From NCBI GenBank assembly GCA_020002185.1, contig CM034533.1:66696612-66760611 (forward strand): a stretch of 64,000 nt of DNA, given 5' to 3'. A program made the position numbers and the translations under genes. The stretch comes from Paraescarpia echinospica. Taxonomy: Eukaryota > Annelida > Polychaeta > Sabellida > Siboglinidae. The notes beneath the pieces were generated by a model. It made no database searches and was not told the origin of the DNA. It was given only the letters and a program-made list of their open reading frames with translations. Shown here piece by piece: positions 45,001 through 54,532 of the stretch (its first letter is position 1; each line of letters starts with the position of its first letter).

Positions 45001-46058
45001 TGTTTAGAATGTTCTCTTATGGTCTCTGCTGTATGTTGTTGGTTGTGTTTAGAATGTTCTCTCATGGTCTCTACTGTATGGTGTTGGTTGTGTTTAGAAT
45101 GTTCTCTCATGGTCTCTGCTGTATGGTGTTGGTTGTGTTTAGAATGTTCTCTCATGGTCTCTGCTGTATGGTGTTGGTTGTGTTTAGAATGTTCTCTCAT
45201 GGTCTCTGCTGTATGGTGTTGGTTGTGTTTAGAATGTTCTCTCATGGTCTCTGCTGTATGGTATTGATTGTGTTTAGAATGTTCTCTCATGGTCTCTGCT
45301 GTATGGTGTTGGTTGTGTTTAGAATGTTCTCTCATGGTCTCTGCTGTATGGTATTGATTGTGTTTAGAATGTTCTCTCATGGTCTCTGCTGTATGGTGTT
45401 GGTTGTGTTTAGAATGTTCTCTCATGGTCTCTGCTGTATGGTATTGATTGTGTTTAGAATGTTCTCTCATGGTCTCTGCTGTATGGTGTTGGTTGTGTTT
45501 AGAATGTTCTCTCATGGATTCTGCTGTATGGTGTTGGTTGTGTTTAGAATGTTCTCTCATGGAATCTGCTGTATGGTGTTGGTTGTGTTTAGAATGTTCT
45601 CTTATGGTCTCTGCTGTATGGTATTGGTTGTGTTTAGAATGTTCTCATATGGTCTCTGCTATATGGTGTTGGTTGTGTTTAGAATGTTCTCTTATGGTCT
45701 CTGCTGTATGGTGTTGGTTGTGTTTATAATGTTCTCTTATGGTCTCTGCTGTATGGTGTTGGTTGTGTTTAGATTGTTCTCTTATGTTCTCTGCTGTATG
45801 GTGTTGGTTGTGTTTAGAATGTTCTCATGTGGTCTCTGCTGCATGGTGTCGATTGTGTGCAGAACATTTTCTGGTGGTCTGTTGCAGGCCCTGTTGCTGT
45901 GTCTTCTCTGTGTGTATGAGAGGACATGTGGAACATCGTCCCACAACGCAAAAGATTCCGTCCAAAACGGTCTCGACAGTAACACAAATGACACAGCTTT
46001 CACATCAGAACAACAACTAGAGTCAGAGACGACACCTCTTTTAGCTTCTCTGACATAA
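29151..46058 (+). CDS. SLC18B1: SLC18B1-like MFS transporter (vesicular polyamine transporter family), 12 coding exons
   Basis: Joining the exons 29151-29504, 30779-30874, 31346-31419, 32156-32384, 32842-32935, 33363-33502, 34279-34377, 35030-35130, 36519-36614, 37335-37409, 39103-39196 and 45888-46058 gives one frame of 540 codons with every intron GT-AG and every phase matching. The product shows about 12 hydrophobic segments. Family signatures include SNMCLSVLAPFFP in TM1, AKAFPNNVATVFGILE before TM5, SPLWGYVADKL after TM8 and LGPTIGGVLFD in TM11. These match SLC18B1, a proton-coupled vesicular amine (polyamine) carrier of the major facilitator superfamily. Compared with the human protein (about 456 residues) it has a longer, polar, Ser/Thr-rich N-terminus and a longer C-tail. 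The C-tail ends near ETTPLL, an acidic dileucine motif for endosomal or vesicle sorting. The start could also be the in-frame ATG at 29169. The first exon may be preceded by an untranslated one. Confidence 0.88.
29757..30545. mobile_element. Fold-back element in intron 1 with TATTTGAAAAGTATTTG-type arms
   Basis: The left arm (about 29757-29922) and right arm (about 30405-30540) consist of repeated AAGTATTTGAAA and TTTGCATTTAAAT units in opposite orientation. The inner ends, CAAATACTTTTTCAAATACTT and AAGTATTTGAAAAGTATTTG, are inverted copies. The 480-bp middle has no coding sequence. Probably a nonautonomous DNA transposon; its exact outer ends are unclear. Confidence 0.5.
30779..30874 (+). 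CDS. SLC18B1: SLC18B1-like exon 2
   Basis: 32 codons, phase 0-0; acceptor GCTTCCAG, donor GTAAGA. Encodes residues 119-150, the loop KKGVSETTSGVIFG and TM2 ending SPIFGKL, as in SLC18B1 (KKGVSSTVIGLIFG and FGKYL). Confidence 0.88.
31346..31419 (+). CDS. SLC18B1: SLC18B1-like exon 3
   Basis: 74 bases, phase 0-2; acceptor CCTTTCAG, donor GTAAGTGA. Encodes TM3 (LPIVGARFLLLAGQFFGGG). Its last 32 bases and the donor are the first copy of a 75-bp tandem array that continues into intron 3. Confidence 0.88.
31388..31800. repeat. 75-bp tandem array that begins inside exon 3 and repeats its splice donor
   Basis: The motif TTCTTTGG starts at 31388 (exon 3), 31463, 31538, 31613 (ATCTTTGG), 31688 and 31763, exactly 75 bp apart each time. 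Every unit repeats the exon end (GGATGCATACTTCT-like) and the donor position: GTAAGT at 31420, GTAAAT at 31495, GTAAGT at 31570, 31645 and 31720, and a mutated CTAAGT at 31795. Most units also carry an acceptor-like TCTTCAG about 49 bases before the donor copy. Confidence 0.95.
32156..32384 (+). CDS. SLC18B1: SLC18B1-like exon 4
   Basis: 229 bases, phase 2-0; acceptor GGCTTGCAG, donor GTGGGT. Encodes residues 175-251: TM4, the strongly conserved AKAFPNNVATVFG block and TM5 with the MFS glycine-rich GLGFMIGPGIGG motif. Confidence 0.9.
32842..32935 (+). CDS. SLC18B1: SLC18B1-like exon 5
   Basis: 94 bases, phase 0-1; acceptor ATTTTCAG, donor GTTAGT. Encodes TM6 (FALPFMCLGALMMLS) and a Gln-rich end. 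A (GT)n tract begins about 30 bases into the intron. Confidence 0.82.
32965..33049. repeat. (GT)n microsatellite, about 42 units, intron 5
   Basis: An uninterrupted GT run starting about 29 bases after the exon 5 donor, followed by a degenerate GT-rich stretch to about 33115. Confidence 0.97.
33363..33502 (+). CDS. SLC18B1: SLC18B1-like exon 6
   Basis: 140 bases, phase 1-0; acceptor TTTCCCCAG, donor GTGAGT. Encodes residues 283-329: the central cytoplasmic loop end, TM7 (VLVVCLAVTLGALVW) and IEPILEPHL, matching the LDPTLSLFV region of SLC18B1. Confidence 0.85.
33944..34300. repeat. 35-40-bp tandem array carrying copies of the exon 7 acceptor and exon start
   Basis: Copies of the exon 7 opening (TTTGACCTCAGTCCCATGTA) begin at 34021, 34056, 34091, 34126, 34161, 34199, 34239 and finally at 34279, the true exon; two more degenerate copies lie at about 33948 and 33985. 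The spacing is 35, 35, 35, 35, 38, 40 and 40. The preceding acceptor is CAG at 34021, 34056, 34091 and 34239, but mutated to CAA at 34126 and 34161 and to GAG at 34199. Confidence 0.95.
34279..34377 (+). CDS. SLC18B1: SLC18B1-like exon 7
   Basis: 33 codons, phase 0-0; acceptor GTTGTTGCAG, donor GTGAGA. Encodes FDLSPMYLGLIF, TM8 and SSPLWGYVADKL, matching the SLC18B1 block AGYVGLVF...SSPLFGLLSDK. Chosen over the upstream acceptor copies because those would bring an in-frame TGA. Confidence 0.88.
35030..35130 (+). CDS. SLC18B1: SLC18B1-like exon 8
   Basis: 101 bases, phase 0-2; acceptor GTTGTAG, donor GTAAGT. Encodes TM9 (IMLVFGFLFSGLGLLLLGPS) and the loop PLFGFDPLY, corresponding to the YMLLGPVPIL region of SLC18B1. 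Confidence 0.88.
35517..36503. repeat. 12-bp minisatellite (TGTTGTGATGTA), about 82 units, intron 8
   Basis: Nearly 1 kb of 12-bp units differing mostly at one base (TATGTTG against TTTGTTG). It ends about 15 bases before the exon 9 acceptor. As 12 is a multiple of 3, frames stay open on both strands (Cys-Cys-Asp-Val repeats plus, His-Asn repeats minus); these are not proteins. A looser GTTCTGTGTGATG repeat at 35200-35510 looks like the precursor. Confidence 0.97.
36519..36614 (+). CDS. SLC18B1: SLC18B1-like exon 9
   Basis: 96 bases, phase 2-2; acceptor GTTCCAG, donor GTAAGT. Encodes NELWLNVLALVLLGVSVSL (TM10) and VIPTFVKIISAA, matching SLC18B1 (SQLWLLVLILV and IIPTFPEILS). Confidence 0.9.
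37335..37409 (+). CDS. SLC18B1: SLC18B1-like exon 10
   Basis: 75 bases, phase 2-2; acceptor GTTGTAG, donor GTAGGT. Encodes KAGLGDGMSLYSCTAGLWGS, corresponding to ENGFEEGLSTLGLVSGLFS of the family. Confidence 0.88.
37420..37737. repeat. Pyrimidine-rich (CT/CCT) low-complexity tract, intron 10
   Basis: An almost purely C/T stretch of mixed CTCTCC and CCCTTCTCT units starting about 10 bases after the exon 10 donor. Confidence 0.9.
37738..38665. repeat. 28-bp minisatellite, about 33 units, intron 10
   Basis: Units of the form CCATGGCATCCTG + CCCTGTCATGTTCTA follow one another with few changes (CATC/CACC, GG/AG). A 28-bp unit shifts frame each copy, yet all three plus frames stay open because no unit contains a stop; the resulting Pro/Cys/His repeats are artefacts. 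Confidence 0.96.
39103..39196 (+). CDS. SLC18B1: SLC18B1-like exon 11
   Basis: 94 bases, phase 2-0; acceptor CCTAACAG, donor GTAACT. Encodes GDFLGPTIGGVLFDIVGFAW and TM12 start, matching GAFMGPTLGGFLYEKIGFEW in SLC18B1. Confidence 0.9.
39585..39671. repeat. Two detached copies of the intron 11 45-bp repeat
   Basis: Two units (TTGTGTTTAG..., GGTCTCTGCTGTATGG) matching the array at 44952-45887 lie 5.3 kb upstream of it in the same intron and orientation. Confidence 0.9.
39672..44951. other. 5.3-kb block inside intron 11, between two parts of one minisatellite
   Basis: No coding sequence is recognised. It holds a diverged direct repeat (about 39750-39850 and 40035-40135), a GC-richer part with duplicated segments (40560-40695 and 40790-40895, both with a CGATTAAGAATTTAATG-type end), Q-rich-looking A/T repeats with TTTGCCTTTTTCTGAAACAG (42090-42150), a GC-rich CpG-containing domain (43350-43840), and GGCCTTGGTGCC repeats (44818-44885). 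Confidence 0.5.
43501..43695. repeat. 107-bp imperfect direct repeat, GC-rich
   Basis: GTCGCAAACGAT begins at 43501 and again at 43608, and the following bases (CGAAGTC or GAAGTCGG, CTTACCGC or TTTACCGC, GGCCGCTACG or GGTCGCTACG) correspond. The surrounding 43350-43840 is rich in CpG, unlike the rest of the window. Confidence 0.7.
44952..45887. repeat. 45-bp minisatellite, about 20 units, ending at the exon 12 acceptor
   Basis: Units composed of GTTGTGTTTAGAATG, TTCTCTCATGGTC and TCTGCTGTATGGTGTTG repeat every 45 bp. The last, degenerate unit (45841-45887) contains the working acceptor, CTGTTGCAG, at the position where other units read CTCTGCTGTA. The plus frame that enters exon 12 is open through the whole array. 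Confidence 0.96.
45888..46058 (+). CDS. SLC18B1: SLC18B1-like exon 12 (terminal)
   Basis: 57 codons including the stop at 46056-46058; acceptor CTGTTGCAG, phase 0. Encodes the end of TM12 (ALLLCLLCVYE) and a polar, Asn/Ser/Thr-rich tail. The tail ends near ESETTPLL, an acidic dileucine (E-x-x-x-L-L) motif known to direct membrane proteins to endosomes, lysosomes or synaptic vesicles. Confidence 0.82.
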   Translation, partial: ALLLCLLCVYERTCGTSSHNAKDSVQNGLDSNTNDTAFTSEQQLESETTPLLASLT

Positions 46059-46162
46059 CACACGTTGTGTAGTTACACTTCTCTGCTGATTACCGTTCCA
46101 ATCCAGCTTCTACATGCAATCAAGGTGTCAATTTTTAATTGAGTATATTTTCGATCTCACCA

Positions 46163-48050
46163 ATATGTGACCTGCCACAGGAAACTAGGTGTTAAGACGC
46201 ATTGGCATATTTTGCACTTGAGCCAAAACTAGCTGTTTAGGTCATGTTCCATCAATTTTGTGATTTTGGCATAATTACTTCCCTTTTAATCTCACCTTTC
46301 ATTGTATGTTTCATTCTCCTCGACAAAACTAATAAAATATTAAATGTATAGTTGCTATAGGCATTGTTTTTTTACATTCCTGGTAGCCTAATTTTTTTAA
46401 AGTAATTTTATCAAAATGTTGCTTTTTAAAAGTTTGCATTGAATTTGAGCAATAAATGAAAAACTGCTGAAGATATTTCAACAAATGAGGTGTTATAATC
46501 TGTTCAATCAAAAACAGAAAACTATGTTTCACAATTTTGCAACTTGATACTCACATTGTTGTAGAGGATCACACATGTGACCTGCCGCAGTGAAGTAGGT
46601 ATTAAGTCGCAAAATTAAGAAATTGTGTTTCGTTCCTTTTTTATTCCACAGACCATAAGCTTCAAAATAATACCTCATTTGTTGAAATGTTTTCAGTAGT
46701 TTTTTATGTATTACTAAAAATTAAGCAAACTTTATAAAACCAATGTCCATAGCAACAACACATTAACATTGAACTACATGCACCAAACTTTGTATGTTTA
46801 TTCTATGTATGCATCACAACGTGTTCGCACAATTTCAGTTCATGAATGCACTGGGAAACTGTTTCCAATGTGTGTGTTTTTTTGCAATAAGATAAATAAA
46901 ATAAATTCAAGTTATTACCTTTACAGCTGCAAATAAAATGGTGTGTAGTTTCCATAAAACACACAAAATGTTGTCCTGTATGATAGTAGCTGTATGTCTT
47001 GTCCAGGACAAAGTGGATTAAGAGATTTAATGATTGTAAAACTTAAGTGTATGTTACACTTAAAAAAGAAACTTTATCGGCATAAAACTGAGAAACTACT
47101 AATATAATTTTCATAAGCTGCATAGAAAATAGTCCAGTATGATAGTAGCATGTCAACCTAGCTGGAGAGTAGATAACCATAACATGCATACAATTATTGA
47201 GAACTAATTTCACAAATTACTATATTAATTAAATGTGTACATACTAGTGAATGTACTTAAAGGTACGATTCATCAAGAATAAAATAATCTAGCGCAACTT
47301 CAAGGAGCCTGCTCCTGTCTGTAGAATTGTTCACGCCGTGCAAGGTGCAAGCACTCGGTGCATTGGCGGCTTTTGCTGCTCTCTCTGACATTTTCCGGAA
47401 TAATATCTTAAATAAGTCTACTTGTCTACTAATAAGCTACGTATCATTAATCTAAATAATATGAATGCCTAAACACATACAGTGTCTAGTAGACTAACTA
47501 GTGCATTAAACATCTTGCCAGTTTTATGTTCAGTCAGCGAGCAGAGGATCTCGTCAACTTGTCAATGGTGCCCATTATAACATCGAGACGTTTGAATCAC
47601 ATGACCCATTTCAACCAATAAGTGGTGTGGAAACGTTGCCCGCATATAAACAAGATTTATTTGTGTACCTTTAAAAACGTTTTTAAAGTTAATTTCATTA
47701 GATGACAAAGGTGTTATAATTATTATAATTAAAAAAAGTTACGCATTCTAGCGGTATGCGCTGAGCGGTTATGTCGCGCACTTTGCATGACACTTGGCAA
47801 AGAAAACATGTCAATTTTAGTCGTACTGTGAATTGTTTTTTATATGTGGGTTCATAAAAGTATGTTTTATTACTTTTTGATTATTTGTCGAGGAAAGTAA
47901 TCCGCACACCAAAAGATTAGATAATAAAGTATGCATTTCTGCAAAAATCACAACATTGATTGGACACGACCGAGACAGCAAGTTTTGCCAAATATTTGCA
48001 AAATGGGTCTGTGCGATTTAATATCTGGTTCGCAGTGGCGGGTCACATAT
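46163..48050. mobile_element. Nonautonomous element with inverted termini (ATATGTGACCTGCC)
   Basis: The left end reads ATATGTGACCTGCCACAG and the right end (complement) ATATGTGACCCGCCACTG. Similarity continues inward for about 75 bp (AGGTGTTAAGACGC against AGATATTAAATCGC, then ATTTTGCA, then GCCAAAACTAGCTG against GGCAAAACTTGCTG). A second left-type terminus is at 46573, so the element may have been inserted next to, or inside, a partial copy. No transposase frame and no clear target duplication. Confidence 0.55.
46331..46336 (+). terminator. Candidate poly(A) signal AATAAA for the SLC18B1-like gene
   Basis: The first AATAAA after the stop codon, about 270 bases downstream. It lies inside the repeat element that begins at 46163. 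No earlier AATAAA occurs in the unique 3' sequence. Confidence 0.45.
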
Positions 48051-48607
48051 TCTAAGGTTTACATCTTCTGTTCTTGAAAAGTTCATTTTGTTATTATTTG
48101 AAAATACCAGGTATACAGTTTGGTACCACTGTAGGCATTGGAAGGTTTTGTGAAATGGCGATGCTTCCAGGTAAACGTACCTCAAATGTCACCAAAGTGT
48201 CACCTAATAATGTTAAAACACATGGAATTAACAGTAAATGTAGTAAAACTACATAGCATGTTGTGTATACATCGTATAAGTTCCGTGTATTGTAGTGTAA
48301 CATATGGTTTGTTCCTTCGGTATTCTGTAAGCCTGTATATAGAAAAGATTTTTATGTTTTAAGTACATTTTATGGCAGTGAATGACAAATATCAGCTTCA
48401 TTATTGTATAGCATTAAACACAAATGTGTTGACGTTCATTGTGAGAAGTGACACTTAATACATTTAATATTATATGCATTATTATTTTATGCACAAAAAA
48501 GTTGATGTTGATATTTGTTCTGATGCACATTTGCTTCTGCTTGTTTTTATTTTGACTTTAAAAAAATGCAGTGTGATTATTCCATGGTGAGTCTTTACCC
48601 AAATAGC

Positions 48608-48795
48608 AAGCCCACGTTGGCCCAACGTTGGGCCAACGTTGTACAATCAACATAAATTTAAGAACAAAAATAGTTTAATTACTAACGTTGGTATAACGAT
48701 GGTTCAATTAATGACACAGTACACATAATTATACATTTACATTTTCTGATATCCATATCATCCAACGTTGGCCCACCATGGGGCCAACATGATCA
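48608..48795. repeat. Cluster of CAACGTTGG palindromes
   Basis: GCCCAACGTTGGGC and close variants occur at about 48612-48641, singly near 48683, and again as CCAACGTTGGCCCACCATGG at about 48760. The unit is self-complementary. Confidence 0.7.
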
Positions 48796-48849
48796 CGTTT
48801 CAGGAAAAAATGCACAGATACCAAATACTCAAGGGGCAATTAACTTGAA

Positions 48850-49060
48850 AAGTTAATTAAATTACAATTAATTTTGCATTTTATTTCATTAAATCAAGTA
48901 CACCTCACACCGGTATCTGGTCAGTTCAATTAACCTATTTCCCCAATTAAATTATATAGTTATATTTCAATTAAATTAAATTAATTTAATTTAATTTCAA
49001 TTAAATAAATTTTCATTTAATTAATTTCAATTAAATTTACTTCAATTACATTTATAATAA
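48850..49060. repeat. AATTAA-type low-complexity tract
   Basis: Repeated AATTAAATT and TTTCAATTAA units, almost free of G and C. Confidence 0.85.
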
Positions 49061-49599
49061 TTATCACAACACAAACACAAGCTAATTGAACATATTAAAT
49101 CTCACTGTGTTACTAATTGTTACTAAAACCAGATAGCACATTACGAACATTTAAGTTAACTAAAGTAACTACAGTGTTGCCGGATTGTGTTTATTTTTCA
49201 CATTTAAACATTTGGATTTGTGTATAAAAAAACTGCAAACGCCAGATCCACTGTGAGCAGCATGCATGGCATTGGAATGGTGTATAAGCCATAAAACCAA
49301 TTCCATTGACATTCACATCTCACCCAACTCAAGCAGTACTAGCTGGCGCTGGTCGGAAATTGAGACGATTGTCTGTAACTTTCTTTCAGTGGTATAATGT
49401 ATATTATGATGTCGGAGAGGTGATCAGGTAACTCACCCATTAGTTCGCCATGCTTCCATGTAGCACTAGCGCAATATGTTTAAATGTAAGGCCTGTATAT
49501 TGCAATTAAATGTGGCTAGACTCAGTGCCCCTTAAATACCAGACTGTCCAACCGCTCCCAATTGGTCGGGGCAGTCCCGATTTTGTGCCAGAAATCATC

Positions 49600-51130
<1,531 letters not shown>

Positions 51131-51540
51131 TCACCATGTCATAGTCGGAAGTTGCTGTTGTATATAATTAGCTGTAGCTGTTGTTATGTTCGTCAAAACC
51201 ATTTCTCTTTCTTTCGCTCTCGTATTCAATACGGCGTACTCAGTTGAGCACGTATTTAAGAATTTTTAATAACCACCGTGAGCACGGATTCTCCGGTGAG
51301 CATGAAATCTGTAGTCTGTGCATGGAGTAGAGTATGAGCACCGAGTACTCTTTATAATCTTGGGCTCGTGTGTTTTTGTCGATGGAGAAAATACCGAGAT
51401 GATAGTCGACCGTTTGGAAGCACGTGGCTTGCATTAGGCAAAATCATCGCTTCTTGAAGCCACAGAACAGAATAAAAATAAAACGCCCAATAGAAATACT
51501 GCTGACATAGTCTTCACGATACGTTTCCGTGCAAAGATAA

Positions 51541-51722
51541 TTTATTTTTACACAAATATCCACCACTGTCTATAGCCAGGCACTCATACATACAACTGAG
51601 TGAACTGAAGCAATGTAGATTAAACGAACTTGTCCAAGTTTCGACATCGACGTACAGGATTCGAACCCGGGTTCTCTCAGTCGAGAGTCCGTAGCTCTTA
51701 TCGCTGCGCTACTGCACGTGGT
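51541..51722 (-). mobile_element. SINE copy, tRNA head and 5' half only
   Basis: On the minus strand the tRNA-like head with B box (GGTTCGAATCC) is followed by the ACAAGTTCGTTTAATCTACA body and ends at a TATTTGTGTAAA stretch. The 3' half is missing because this is the edge of the direct duplication with 53655-54532. Confidence 0.75.
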
Positions 51723-52427
51723 CAATTAAATTGTATCAATCCATTTCCAATTCCCACATGCGCATATATTCATTTAAAAAGAGAAAATGCAATGTACTGA
51801 CAACATTGATTAATTCAATTTTTTTAAATTCAATTTGCTAATTTTTTGTTTCAACTTTCAATTAAAATTCATGTCATTTTTGATCATTTCGATTACAAAT
51901 CGCAACCAGGATTGCAACAAGTAATGGAAGTTGTAATTTACACAAGGTAGAAGTAAAATGTACAAAAAGTAATGTAACAATGTACACATATGGTAACGTA
52001 ACACATTCATACAATTACACTTCGTTACTACTTAAATGTCAGACAAACATCGACATATGATGAGTTGTTCTTTGTGTATTTTCTGTTAATGAATCCAACA
52101 TTTAGGTACTTGGCTGATCGTTGATGAATTGTGCAACTTTCAAGTCTACAACTTCACAATAAAGGTAAGGAATAATTTAACAAAATGAGTCTAACTTTGT
52201 TTTTATATTGATCCACAAAACTTAATCGAAAAGAGTTATTTCTAAATGATTGTTATTTTCTGGTACGACATAGAAATTACATCTTCGTACACACTTGACG
52301 GAGAGCATGTTCGAAGCAAGCAAGCCTGAAATAAGTGTTTCAAGTAGCATATATTTTTATAGATACAGTAGTGACATCATGTCTTTTATTCCTTAGCAAC
52401 AACAAATAATACATGGCCAAGTCGGAA
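51541..52427. repeat. Direct duplication, copy 1 (pairs with 53655-54532)
   Basis: From CACAAATATCCACCACTG to the end near CAAATAATACATGGCCAA, the sequence matches 53655-54532 nearly base for base over about 880 bp, with scattered substitutions and small gaps. The copies are in the same orientation, about 2.1 kb apart. Confidence 0.85.
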
Positions 52428-52740
52428 ATCATGGGCAGAAACCAAGGAGGAGGAATTCACCTTTCAGTGCATGGGGTGTTGGAAGGTGGAGTGTCTGCAA
52501 AAGGAGATAGTTAGGTTGACAGATATTGTGAAGGGGATGGAGATGAGAATTAGCCAGGAGACAGTGGGAATGGAGAAAGAAGACAGGGAGAGAGGTGGGA
52601 ATACTGCAAGACTGAAGGAGAATAGCTGTGGCAAGAAGACTGAGGAAAGGAGAATGAGAGGAGGGAAGGTGATTGGAGTGGAGGAAATAGGAAAATCGAC
52701 GACAGAAAACGCTACAAACGTGAAGTTGACTGGGTAGATT
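52428..52740 (+). mobile_element. Coding fragment resembling a retrotransposon ORF1 (Cys-rich start and coiled coil)
   Basis: The plus strand is open and reads WAETKEEEFTFQCMGCWKVE followed by CLQKEIVRLTDIVKGMEMRI, then a Lys/Glu/Arg-rich stretch and a stop at 52735. The CxxC-x4-C start and following heptad-like helix resemble the N-terminal part of ORF1 in some LINEs. An ATG is at 52471. It begins exactly where the duplicated segment ends. Confidence 0.45.
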
Positions 52741-53505
52741 TTAAAATGTTTAAAAACAAAATACACAGTAAACATGTTCAATGCAATTCTAGGATTTCAT
52801 AAGCAAATTCCAAGCCACTTCTCTTCCTCTCTCGTGTATTAATTTAATTAACTAGCCTACGTAGTAGTATTATCAATGCAATTAATTTATTTCGCACAGG
52901 TATCAGGCTAACTGATTTTATTAAATATTAGGTGCAGACAAGACGTCTTTGCATAATACAGCTAACAAGGGATTTCCAGTCAGGGCGACTCCGGATTTTA
53001 AAATATGTCATGTGCGAAAACTCTGTTAGTAGAAAGGTTTACTGGTTCTCCTCCTAGATTTCGCTATCAGTTGTTAGTTAGCTGCCGGATCTATGCGTTT
53101 CTACATGGATGAAACTGTACGTAACCTTTGTTTACATGAAGTCTAGAGAAGACTATAGAGGCGAGAAATCCGCGCTGAATGAGACATAATACTTCTAACT
53201 GCGGTAGATACAAGGCTCAAGCTAGAGGTAACTGAATTAATTCTGAATATAGCCTGGGTATATACAATTATTTTGAGAAGCCGCACTATTTTTTCATGTG
53301 ACTTGGGAGGGTTTTGTGTTTTCCTTCAGTGTTTAGCAAGAAACTATCAGAATTGCGTAATGAAGAGTTATTCGCGTAGAAGAAATATATTTATCTAACA
53401 AATGTTGCTACTTAAGCAGTAAAACGTGGTATTCACATTCAGCAAGACAACAGAGATCGAAATGTCAAACCGAAGCACGTGATGTTTATAAGACAAGTAA
53501 AGGAA
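52741..53505. other. Spacer between the duplicated segments, nothing recognised
   Basis: AT-rich, no open frames or repeats that I can identify. Confidence 0.5.
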
Positions 53506-53838
53506 AAGTAAAGCTAAGTTCTTGTATAGCGCAGTATCCAATCTCAGGACTGCTCAGAGTGCTGTACACTTTACACCCTGGTAGACTTGTTCAATCGAAC
53601 ATCATCTCGACTTCTCCTGGAAACATTCAGCCACACCGCATTTAATGCAAGACATTTATTTGTACACAAATATTCACCACTGCCTATAGCCAGGCACTCA
53701 TTCATTCAGCTGAATGTATTGAAGCAATGTAGATTAAACGAACTTGTCCAAATTTCGACACCGACGTGCAGGATTCGAACCAGGGTTCGCTTAGTTGAGA
53801 GTCCGAAGCTCAAACCGCTGCGCTACTGCACATGGTCA
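53506..53838 (-). mobile_element. Full-length SINE copy
   Basis: On the minus strand it runs from the tRNA-like head (B box GGTTCGAATCC, here GGTTCGAATCC with the head CAGTAGCGCAGCGG) through the ACAAGTTCGTTTAATC body and GATGTTCGATTGAACAAGTC to the tail GCGCTATACAAGAACTTAGC. It is about 40 bases longer than the 10017 copy, mostly in the middle. Confidence 0.82.
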
Positions 53839-54532
53839 ATTAAATTGTATCAATCCATTTCTAATTCCCACATGCGCATAAACTCATTTAAAAATAGAAA
53901 ATGCAATGTACTGACAACTTTGATTAATTCAACTTAAATTCAATTTTCTAATTATTTGTTTCAACTTTCAATTAAAATACATGTCATTTTTTATCAATTC
54001 GATTACAAATTGCAACCAGGGTTGCAACGAGATAATGGAAGTTGTAATTTACACAAGGTAGAAGTAACATGTACAGTAGGTAATGTAACAATGTACACAT
54101 ATGGTATCATAACACATTCATACAATTACACTTCTTTATTACTTAAATGTCAGACAAACATCGACATATGACGAGTTGTTCTGAGTGTACTAACTGTAAA
54201 TGAATCCAACATTTAGGTACATAGCTGATCTTTGATGAATTGTGCAACTTTCATGTCTACAATTTCACAATAAAGGCAAGGAATAATTGAACAAAATTAA
54301 TCTAGCTTTGTTTTCATATTGATCCACAAAGCTTCATCGAAAGGAATTATTTCTAAATGATTGTTATTTTTAGCTACGACATAGAAATTGCATCTTCGTA
54401 CACACTTGACGGAGAGCAGTTTCGAAGCAAGCCTGAAATGAGTGGTTCAACTAGCATATATTTTTAAAGATACAATAGTGATGCCATGTCATTTTATTCC
54501 GAGGTAACAACACATAATACATGACCAATGCC
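53655..54532. repeat. Direct duplication, copy 2 (pairs with 51541-52427)
   Basis: Same content as copy 1: SINE 5' half, TGGTCAATTAAATTGTATCA, the CATCGACATATGA stretch and the CTTGACGGAGAGCA stretch. It ends near ACACATAATACATGACCAA. Confidence 0.85.

Noticed and set aside
44940..45560. Minus-strand 206-codon frame with His/Glu-rich 15-residue repeats
   Set aside because: It is the reverse reading of the 45-bp intronic array.
31388..45887. CRISPR-like regular repeats
   Set aside because: The 75-, 45- and 28-bp arrays are head-to-tail tandem repeats with no unique spacers, in a eukaryotic intron-containing gene.
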